NCBI GenBank assembly: GCA_946406115.1
Contig: OX291545.1
Span: 14,522,001 to 14,586,000 of the forward strand
Source of the DNA: Apoda limacodes
Lineage: Eukaryota > Arthropoda > Insecta > Lepidoptera > Limacodidae
Direction: 5' to 3'
DNA: 64,000 nucleotides
The translations under genes were made by a program, and so were the position numbers. Each line of letters starts with the position of its first letter. The first letter of the stretch is position 1. Below are positions 24,701-36,700 of the stretch, piece by piece. Under the pieces are notes generated by a model that saw only the letters and a program-made list of their open reading frames with translations, ran no database searches and was not told the DNA's origin.

Positions 24701-27700
24701 CAAACACCTTTTCTGTTTGTCTGTGTCAAAATTTTTAGTCAGTTAAGGGTCTTATAGGGAGTTACATAATGTTGCTGTTAAAATGTTCCTTTAGTTTACC
24801 TGTTTATTTAAGTTTCCTTCCGAATTGACCTGTTTATCGGGCGTTATGTGTTAAAGCTTGACATATTTACTAATTATGTGTTCGCTAGCATTATGGTACT
24901 AAACAAGAACTCCCACCCCACTTAATCCCCTCCATTCCACAAACTTTTGAAGTTAAGTCACAATTTATTTATTCAAGTATGTTTTTTTTAAATACTAGGT
25001 AATCTACACTTATCGTCGACCGGTTTTAAAATCGAGCAAGTCTAAAATCCCCAAATCTCTTTGTGACATTGGTCTTAAATTAGTGATTAAATTTTTGTTA
25101 TTTTTTTGTATTCCATAATTCTGGATGTAAAATTTTTAAAAAATTATTCATGTTTTTGGTTCGTCCACGCAATTGATATATGGAGCATAGGTTTTTAGAG
25201 ATATATACTTTGTTCGTTATGGCAAGACTGAGAAAACCCCCAACGTGTGGATACAAGGCAAATAGTTGGCTCATATTTCTTTAATAAAAGTGAAACGTGC
25301 TGGCCGTCTAGAGCTTGCTTCCACATTCACACGTGAAGCCGGCCTAACTGAGTTTGCACCTACTGTTTGCACAAAATTAATTATTTCTTATTTTGACAAA
25401 GATACGTCGTGAATATGAATTCTAATAACCTACAATATACATATATACAAAGGTTTAATCTTGTTTTTTGGCTACCGCTTATAGCATTTTTATTTACAGT
25501 TACATGTTCAAGAAATGGAAACACAGGTTGAGGCTTTGCAAATTGAAAATCAACTAGAAAAATCAAATGCCAAGGATGTTAAGAAAAAATTAACAACATT
25601 GCAAAGTAAAAATGAATTGTTGATTAAGCATTTATCTATTGCAAGGGAAGTTATATTTGGAAAAAGTGAGTAATTTTTATAGCAAACTTAGTGAATATTG
25701 GACGTATATCTTTACGGTTCTTAACATCATAAGGGGGGGTAAGCAGCGACTATAATAAAAAAAAACATCATTATGTGGTGGACAGCTTCGTTTCATGAAC
25801 CTCTTAAGTTCTGAGTGACAGAAGGTGAGTCCATCTCCGGAACACTGGTTCTGATGCAGTGTGTTTGGACTAAGGTGGCTTTCCATATGTCCCATACGTC
25901 ACATATAACCAGATTTTAGGTAACAAGCGGTAACTTTAACCCTAGATTACTAAACTATCATAAAAAATGACGACAGCAAAATGACTATGCGCAAAAAATC
26001 AAAATTCGTGTTGTACCCGCATTCCCTGCTTCATAGTACCTTCCTAATGTGTCATGTGTTGTTGTCTAGAGTTATTTTTGTATATATATATGGCAAGGAT
26101 GTCGTCAAACATATTATATACGAAAATTTTGTGTTTGCGTTACTTTTGAGCAAACGTAAGTGCGTAACTTTTGAGCAAAGGTAAGTGCGTGTATATTTTT
26201 TGCTGATTACCGCTGATGCCTATTCCTAAAACAGCAACTATCTTAGAACCAAATTCTCGAAGACTATGTGCTTTGTGTCCTTCTGAGTCAAGAAACATTA
26301 CAATAAACTTGCATGAAATGCAAAAAAGTCATTTGTAAGTGTTGAAATTGTATCAAATAAACAGATATATAAAGACTGTAACTTTAAATTCAAAATTAAT
26401 GAAAGTTTATGATTCTCTTATTTATTGCTGTTTTATTTCGATGTCAGCTTTTACGAATATTTAGTAACAACCTCACCCGTAGGATAGTTTAGTAATCTAG
26501 GGTTAAAGACCAGGGACAGTATAATATACCTCCATTGCCATTAACGAACTGTAAGAAGTAAGTCAGGATTGGCCAAATGGGGGAAAAGCTAGTACTGGCA
26601 AATTACATTCAAATTTTAAAAAGAGGAAAACCAATCGTTAGCTGATTTTTAAAGGTATAATTTTGATATACTTATGTTTTACAAACACAAATTGATAGAT
26701 TGATGTAAATTAAAATAAAAACTGAAAACATTGATTCGGTTTTAAAAATATAGGTTGGCTATAGACTAAATAAGCCTGCTCTTAAATGCATTTAATAAAA
26801 TTTATTTCAGAGAAATTAAGTAAGAAGTTCAAAGCATTAATGAAAACGTATAATAAACCTTCTGATGATACTTGGCAAGAATATTTAACCGAAGATGAAA
26901 ACATTGCTTACGAATCTGAGGCTTACCACAGCCGGGTGTCGTCTCCGGCCACAGAAGATTTTCTGGGTGATGATGATGAAAAAGTAAGTTTTGTAATAAG
27001 TTCTAATGCCCGCCTTCCGTAGTGCGGGGTGGCATAGATAACGTGAAATGGCGCTTTTGCTAAATACATTATATTTAGCAGAGAACACGAACGAAGTTTC
27101 GCATGGCGAACAAACTCATTTCTTTTCACTCCATTTTCCAGACACTTGTATGTAACGTAGAAGAATGTAAAAACATGTAACTGAAATGGTTATTAGATGT
27201 TATTCTTTTTGGTTTTGCACTAGAATTTTATAATGCACTTTCTTAATTCATAGAATTAGGCGTTACTTTGCGGAAATTCAATATTATGATAAAATATTAT
27301 TATCTTGCAAATCCGCTAAAAACAATTCGGTAGCACTCACGTCTTTGCGTCTCCTGAAGATGCCTCGTGTTGAGGCGAAACACGTGTCGAGTTTTGATAT
27401 CAATTTAGAGGTGTAGTGTTATAGTGAAGTTGGCATCGTCCACATAAGGAAGAAGGAGAGAGGTGTTCTCCTACACATGTGGATGGTGTACTTCTGCATG
27501 TTAGTGCTACTGAATTGATTTTAGCGGATTTGAATATTTTATCACTTTCTTAATGATTTTCGACAATTCATTTACCAATTGCCTATTTATGTAAGTCATA
27601 AATTTACCGCCCCCATTTGTATATGATTTTAGGCTTCAACTACACTTTGATTGGTCACACAATATAGATGTAGCTTAAGTATAATATTTCCAGATAAAAA

Positions 27701-30700
27701 CCACAACTTATAAAACAGCTGTGGATTACTTTTCAGATGGATGACACTATTGTTTTCTGTTACAGGAAATCCATATTACCATTCCAACTTCCACCGACAA
27801 TGCACTCTCTGATGTCGCCAGAAAATTAAGTGAAGGTAAAAACAGTTGTTATTTAAAAATATTTTTTTTTATTTTTATAGGTATATTAAAAAAGAAAATA
27901 TATTAGACTAGAAAAAGTGTCGACGCTTGGGTTTGTTTTGTTAGTGTGGGCACAAAAAAAGAAAAAAAATATAAAAGGTAAATTATATCCTTGCCATCGA
28001 AGGGTTCCGGGACAACTTTAAACAGATTTTTTATATTTCATATTTGTTTTTAGACCGCTAGCACTGCTTTGCGGTTTTAACTACATTCTGGATTTCATGG
28101 AAAAAACCCATTCTCGTGGAAAATCTCAGGATAAAAAATTCTTCATGTTAAGGCGCAGACCTTAGGCATTTAGTCATTTTGAGGAGATTTCAAAGTCTAT
28201 CTCTACGGTTACAAAAGGATTTAAGAACCAAATAAGATTTTTTAGAAAGAATCGCGAGTCTTACTACGACAGTTCAAAGTAGCATCTTTACAAACGTTCA
28301 CTTTTATAATATTAATATCATCTAGAATCTAGATCAAATCTTTAGAATTTAAAGAAATTCTTGCTAAATCGACTTCCATTATTAGAAATAAATATTCTAG
28401 CTGTCAATTAAGGGTGATATCGATGAAAAACAAATTTCAAAAATAAAATTTTAAAAATATTATATTTTAGAAGAAAAGCTCATTTCAAATTTTACGTTCA
28501 GAGTGATTTTACAACTGAAATTATGAATTAACAGCGAATTTGGAAATTTAAAAAAAAGTGGAAGTATTGTATTTCTAAAAAATAGAAAAGCAATGCAACT
28601 CTTACTAAAATTATAAAACTTTATTTATAAAAAAGCTCCTGGTCAACAAAATAAAGTAATAAAAAGTAAATATTTTATATTATTATACATTATTACAAAT
28701 AAATTAATAAATTTTAAAAGAGCCGCGCACATTTACACGTGCAAATCAGGAGTTTGAATGAAAACGGCCCGTATGCCAATAACACTCTAAACAAAAAACC
28801 TAATGCTTTTTGTTAGAACAATGATTTAAGACTGATATCTAAAGATTGGTTTCTACAGGTAATTAATTAGTGACAAACATTTTGATTTATGACTTTACGA
28901 AGTGTTTACCAGAGAACAAGATTTTTAGATTATGTATGTTATTTCAATTCTAAAAGTGCCATAAATAAAATGATATATATCTGTCTTAATTATATTTAGT
29001 TATTACCAAAAACTTTCTGTGATCTACATACGAAAATATATAAATAAAACGTCCTTGTAACCTTATATTGAATTTGGTTTAAGTTTTAGTTTGACTATAA
29101 ATATCTCTCAACCATTTTGGTCAGTGTATATAATTTTTTTATAGTATTTTACATGACCAGCAGAAATAACTTAATTATATGTAGTTTGAGTGAGTTATTG
29201 TTTAATTAATGCTTTTTATATATTTCACAGTTAAAATGGGTTCGAATAGAGATGACATGGACCATGACTCAATTTTAAGCAATGGGTTAATAAGCGAAGA
29301 CACAGGTAGAGGTTCATCCCTTGCGTTTTCGGATAGTGAAAAATGTTTCCAAAGTCCTGATTATTATTTAAATGATAGTCCATTAAATGGCCTCGTGAGT
29401 CTTAATAGCCTGAAATCAAAACTGGTGGAGAGGGGTACTAGTCCAATAGTAATCCAGGATACTGATGCATCAAAAGATCGTCAGTTATTAACAGTTGTAA
29501 ACCATAAAAAAACTAAAGATGCAACAACAAGTCCATTATTAGATGTGAGTCATAACATTCCTAAAATAGTAATAGAAAGAGGAACTAGTCCAATGAACGT
29601 ACACAATAGTTATGGTCGCACTGTAACGGAACATAATAATGAACGTAAACGTAACAGCTATAAAGAGTGTTTAGAATTGAATAGTAGCGATAGTCTCAGT
29701 CATGGCAATGTTGACGATACGGAAGTACTTATGATCTTAGATGAAATGCGAATGAAGAGTAATTTAATCACCCCAATGCCTACGACACCATCAAAAACAC
29801 GAGATCGAAATAATTCTAGTTGTCACGAGATAAAAGCCAACAAAAATAACTCTTTAGAAGTTGGTTTAATTGAAAACGCCTCTATACATTCAGACAACAT
29901 CTCTGACGATTTAGAAAGACAATTTGGCAATCGTACACCGCTAAGTATATCGATCGAAAGTGTACAAAATATCTTGAATCAGTCTGAATGTGACCTTTCT
30001 ACTATTACTCCTTCAAAAAGATCGCAGTTTAAGCATCCGCTGCAACTTTTGACTGAAGATAAAGATTGCTCTTCAGAAAATGGAGAACAACTTACGATCT
30101 TGGATAAAACACGAATGAAGAGTAATTTAATTACTCCAATGCCTCCGACACCATCAAAGCCACGAGATCGTAATAATTCAAGTTGCCAAGACATAAAAGA
30201 CAACAAAAACAACCTAGTAGAAGTTAATAGAATTGAAAACGCCTTTATACATTCAGAAAACATCTCTGACGATTTAGAAAGACAATTTGGAAATCGTATA
30301 CCGCTAAGTATATCGATCGAAAGTGTGCAAAATGTCTTAACCCCGTCTGAATGTGACTTGTCTACTATTAAACCTTCAAAGAGATTGTTGTTTGAGCATC
30401 CACTGCCACTTTTGACTGTAGAAAAAGAGTGCTCTTCTGAAAATGGAAAACAAACAGCAGTAAGTTTAAATAAAAATTATACAGAAAACATTAATGAATC
30501 TCTGAGTGTCAGTAATGATTATAGTGCTGAGAAACTGTGTCAAATGAGAATGTTAAAATCAAGGAAGTTAGCTAAGTTAGAAATGCTTCGGCAAAAAATT
30601 ATAGAAAAGAAGAAAATAAAAAGAAAAATATTTCTTAACCAGAAATTGCGCTTAACACCGAAAAAACTTGTTCTTGTAAAGAAGAAGAAGTTTAACAGAA

Positions 30701-33700
30701 TTATATCATCAGAATCAATTAATGACAAAGGCATATCGGAAATTTCTCCCAAAAATATACCTGAATCGTTACCACAGGTTGGGAATACTGATGATACTAA
30801 TATCAAAGAAAGGTCTAAAAGGTTAACTCGTAGTAATAGTTTGAGGAGTAATGAAAAAGTGAAAGAAGATGAAGATTTATCACACTTTAAAACTACAAAT
30901 AAAGTGAGACATGCTAAAGTTTTGAAGAAAAAGGTTACTAGATTAGACAGGCTTAGAAAACAAGCGTTACCTAAAGGCAAAATAAGGACACCCGCGACCC
31001 CAATAAAATCTATTTCACGCATAAAACCCAAGCAATTAAAGCTTCATAAAAAGAAAGTACAGGAATCTGATTCTTCAGTTACACTGAATGATAAAGATGT
31101 GTATGAAAAAGCTCTTAAGGTCATGGCGGAACTGAAATCTAAACAAAAATGTGTTAATTCAGAGAAGAGAACTTTTAAAAAACCATCTGCAATAATTAAT
31201 AAAAAAAATAAAATCTTAAATCGGAAGAAAAGGTCTGGTAATGATAAAAGCATTAACAACGTGACTTCTCCAATGGCTAATTTAAGTGACGAGCGACCAG
31301 TATCACCTACACAACCACTTCCGCACTCACCTTCCAATGCAAAAGTAATTAATCATCTATTACCAAAATTCGACTGCCATGTTAAAGATACAAGAGTTTC
31401 TCCGAAAACCAACAGAAATACTAAAATTTCACACTTGTCTCCTAAGCAGATACAATACACACCTTGCATCAACCAGAGTCCTGTAATAATGAGTGTAAGT
31501 TCTGAAAATAAAAGATATCCAGAAAGAAAATGTCGGCGCTACTCTAAAGAAAATGATACTCCAAAATCTCCAGTTGATATGATACATGATAATCCAATGA
31601 TTGTTGTCACAGATATCATAAAAGATAAGCATGATATCAATGACGGTATAACAGAAAAAAATGTTTCAAACACAAGAGATAATAATGTTGAACCAGTTGT
31701 TGTTAGCGGAATTGCTATTTCATCTCGAAAAAGCAACAACAAACGTCGAGAATCTGATTCTGTCGTGAACTCTGAAATACCGAGCAAAAGAGTCTTACGA
31801 AGTTCCACTATTCAACAATCAAGATTTGATGTAAAACAAGACGATAAATATTGTAAAAGGAAAATTAATCGTATAAACTGCTCCGGGTACGAAAACTCTG
31901 AGGCTGCAAAAGGTCTTTCTCATAGAGTTATTCAATATGATGACCTCGATTTGTTTACAAATGACCAGGAAGATGTTACACTGAAAGTTACAAAAACTTC
32001 AGTTCAACAAACAGACGATAATTTTAGTCCACCAAAAGATAATATACTGTTCTCTATGTTGGACAAATACGGAAAGCATATTATCAAACCAAAAGCAAAA
32101 ATAAATGGTAAGTAAAATCATTATTTTAAAAGTATTTGCCATTATTCTTGTATTTCATTGGTATTTTATAATTCTGTTAAGTAGCTTAAGGCGCGGCGCA
32201 GTGACCACCTAACATGCGCCGTCAAAAGATATTCTCTTTATCCTCTTCATATAAAACACACTTGAAAAACGTTACAAACCAATTATTTTAGTGACAATTT
32301 AAGCTATTTTTAGAACCTTATACGTCGTTTATAGAATATATCTGAGTTGTAGATAGCGTTTCTGATAAAAGTGGCTGTTTTTAGCAGATAGCTATAACTC
32401 ACAATATAGCCCACATACAATACATAACATTCTTAAAATATCTTATAATTAGTTCTAAATAATTAGTTTGTAACATTTTTGAAATGTGTTTTATACAAAG
32501 AGGATATAAAGAATATCTTTTGGCGGCGCTAGTTAGGTAGACATTGCGCCTTAAACATGTTCGTTCTTAAATATTAAATAATCATGAACTAAATCTTGTA
32601 AATTAGAATTTACAAGTGAAAAAGGTCGCTATGTAATGTTATTATGTGGGTATACTTACGGCTGACCTATTTCTATTTTGATCATGTTTTTTTTTTAGAA
32701 TCAGCAGGGAAGAGTGTTTGTGAAACTTTAGAAAAAGCTATTCCGGAAATAATAGAAATAAGTCCCAAAGATTCCCGAGATGCTATGAACAAACTTGTAG
32801 AAAGCCTTGAAAATTTGGACAAAAAACATTTCTTACTTGGACTTATTAAATACTTGGAAAATCCAGAAAGGAAAACTGAGTTATTTAGTAAAGTATATGC
32901 GCCGCCAGCACCTCCGTTGACCAAATCAGAGCAGATATTACTTTATGTAATAGCAAAATTGAAAGCCTGTTGGGCTGACATAGATATTGTCAATTTGATA
33001 TTGAATAGTATTGAATATACATTGTTCAGATTGAACCACACACCAGTATTTGAAACTATTGAAAGCATGTCTCATTTTTATGCAGTACTCTGCAGATACT
33101 TTAGGATGAAGAGCCGTTTAAGATTGTTCCTTTTGGATGCTATGTACTGCTTACAGTTTAAAGCTGTACCTCTCATCCGACAATGTTTAGATGTGTGGAT
33201 GCATATATTACCGTTGTCCCATATGGGAATAGGTAAGTTTTTTGTAGTATAAAAATTATAAGGTATTCTTGTCGCAATGCTCTTATTTTTTCCTTTAAAA
33301 CACAGTAGAATAGTTTCGAAATAAGTGTTATGAACTTTAACGATAACCGAAGTCGAAATAAGTACAAAGGTTAATACTTTCTTACAAACGACTGCACTTA
33401 GATAAATACGCTTTCTAAATGCTTACACATTTGACTTAGAGAGTACAGGTCGTTTCCTGGATATGAATATCGTCGCTTTTTACTTTCGAGAACGAGAGAG
33501 CAAAGAAGACGATGCTTGAGTGACATGTTGATACTTTGGTAAACTAAGCGGGATTTCGATTTCTAATGGAATATCTATGCGTTAATGCACGCTGTTTTGT
33601 TACCAAATGTTTACCCATTGACAGACGGACAGAATTACTTTGTCGGATAGCTGAGTTATGGTACAGTTAGAATTTAGTACACATAATTAGGTTTTATAGC

Positions 33701-36700
33701 ATATCCTAAACATTTATTTTATACACACAGTCAGTCATCGCTTTAGATGTGAGTTAAAGAAAAATCAAACAATGGCTAGACATTCATAGCGGCGCGACCA
33801 AACGAATGACCTTGGGCGCGTTCGTTCTGGGATTAAGAGTTCCCACGAATGATACTTTTCACACTTTTGATAACGACAGTTTTGCCACCGACACCTGCCG
33901 TTCGTTTAGCTTTGAAACGTTACTAACAAAATTTTTGGTTACAAAACCTGCAAAACGAACGCTTGACGTACACACACTACGATAAAACACACACACACTA
34001 CCATAAACAATGAATATGTATAGGCAGTTTGACAGATTAACACAAAAACCCCACCTCCAGATATGGGTCTAAAGTTTCATTTTTCGGTGGCAAAAGTGAC
34101 AAAAATAACAAAAATATCGTAAACGAACGCATGACAGTTTGTCACAGATGATACTAAAATTTTGATACTTTTGATACCAATGCTAAACGAACGGATGACA
34201 GGTGGCAAAAGTAATGAAAATAATGATTCTGCATCCCAGAACGAACGCGCTCTGAGTGAGAGCTACCGAGTGGCCATATATGTAGACAGGCCAGTCGGAA
34301 GTGCTCAGTCGCCCATCGCGCCGCGAGCCACTCCTCGCAAATGCTCTGTCTAGACACGCTTTCAAATGCCGACTGTATAAATGAAATAAATGTTCAGGCT
34401 GTGAATACTTTGTACACTATATTCCTATAGACATTAAGTTACTTATTGACTGTAAATAAAATTTAACCTAGGACTTCTTATTTGCAGCAAAAAGTCCAAT
34501 AGTGACATGTTTAGTTTACCTCTTGCACTTCTATAAATGTGACGACAAAATGAATAGAGTGCAAGACATCAGAAACATTTTAAACACAAAATATTCTTAC
34601 CGGATGTCTGAATGGAACGAAACAAAAATTTTGGAAACCCTAAAATACGCTATTCAAGATCTGAGAGGTGAGTTTTCGTTGTTTTCTTTGTGTAATATAC
34701 ATGTAAGCAGCTTTACAGTGCAACAAACTTTTATGACCTTGGTTTTTGGTCGCTAGTGTGGTTGTTAGTCCACACCATTTCAATATGGCGACTGTAGTTT
34801 TTAATTTTTTGACCACTGAGTCAGAAAAGTTTGTTGCACTATATGCATCACATACTTTTTATATAGTACTTTTATGTGCCCATGGTTAGTATTTTAAAAT
34901 TAAACCCTTGCCTTTTAGGCCTAATTTTCTGTCTTAATTTTATGTATCAACTGTCATCTCAGTCTGTCACACTTGGCGAGCTGAAAGAATTGCTGACGAT
35001 ACCAACTTACAAACCGTATCGAACCCTTAAGTCTGAGGAGATAGTTTGCCTCCCTGTGTTTGTTTAACCGCTTGTGTTATGGGATGGGTTCTGAGGAATT
35101 GTTTGAAATGATGCCCACGGCTTCTTTTAATCATCGCACGGCTCCCTATCGACTGGGACTACATCCTCACATCTTGGAACCGTAAATAGTCACGTAGAAT
35201 GCGGTTTGAGAGGAACTTCCGCAAACGTTTAAGTTGTGGAATGAGCTGGCAAAAGTTTTCACTAGGGATTATTATATAAGGTTCTTTAAGAAAGAAGTAA
35301 TGAGATTTTTTAAGAGTCGGCAACTTGCGGGTAATGCGGTGATAACGGTGACCGCTTCACATTAGGCGGACCGTAAGCTTGAAAATAACCTACCCGCTCG
35401 CCTATAAATATGTGATTTGATTCGTAGAATTGCTTTAGGAATCATATTTTATTAATGTTTTTAATATTTCAGCAATACCTGTGGAGGTTAAAATGTTACG
35501 GTTGTCAATAATAATCCTTGCTAAAAGACAAGGCCCACGCTGGTGTCAAACAAATATCATTAGTAAAATTTTACAACCAATAATTGATAATCAAAAAACT
35601 TCTGTTAGAGTAAGGCTCTTTTGCATTTCTCTATTGGGATCTCTGTTGAAACCATTCCCAGCGGACATGAAGGTAAACTGCGAAGCGACCATGAATCGAC
35701 TGTTGGATATGTTAAAGGATAATGATGGTAAGTACATACTTGAGTAAAAAATACATACAAGCTTCAAACTTGCAGTGATTAGAATGTGAGCTCTAAAGTA
35801 TACAAACAAATAATTGTACGAAAATAACAAACAACAATCTGCAAAACATAACAATTTATCTTAAATTACATACATTAACTATAGAAAACTATTTAAATGA
35901 TTCGAATATAACGTAACTCAAGATATAGAAAAAAAAAATATAATCACGACACATAGGTATCCCCGAAGGGGTGGTAATAGATTTTACGCACTTATGCCCG
36001 TAACATCCAAGTTTCACCGATGGTATTCCTTTCCACAAAAGTGATAAGCTTGTGATCGTTAGTTGCCTATTACCAGGCGTCTTCGTTTCGGCCTTACTAC
36101 TTTTATCGTGTTGCTGACACTAAATGTTAAGTTGTAAGTTCATTCTCATAGGATTCTTTACACTGATAACATGAGTTCTATACTTTACCCTACCTGTGGC
36201 CCTCAGAAAGACGGAAAACGTAAAATTATGGCATAAAATTACATGCACGCACTCTTCCTTGTTTAGGTGAGGCGGATAAGTGTGTGCTTGGTAGTAAGTA
36301 AATAATATAGCTATTTACAATAGTATCAGCCCGAAGACGTCCACTGCTGAACCAGAGCCGCCCGCGGCTATCAACTTCCTGAGGCTCTTACCAGATAATT
36401 TCTCCATGTCCACCTGGTTGGATGTCGTCCCACGCTGCGTCTTCCGATCCTTGGACGCCTCTCGAGAACCTTTCTCATCAAAGGTTATCAGTTCAACGAA
36501 CAATGTGGCCTGCCTATTGCTACTTTAGTTTAATAACTATTTGAGCTATGTCGGTAACTTTGGTTCTTCGCCAAATCTCCTTATTCCGGATTAAAATGGC
36601 TGTCTACCCCCATGAAGAAGCCGTTGGTACAGTTTGTTTGGGCTGTAAGAGTTTTTCCAGACTTCCTACGCTACTAGTACGCTACCAATGACATCGATTC

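Noticed and set aside
29979..31808. Minus-strand ORFs opposite the large ICE1 exon
   Set aside because: Hydrophobic runs arise from the antisense of Lys/Asn/Ser codons; no independent support.
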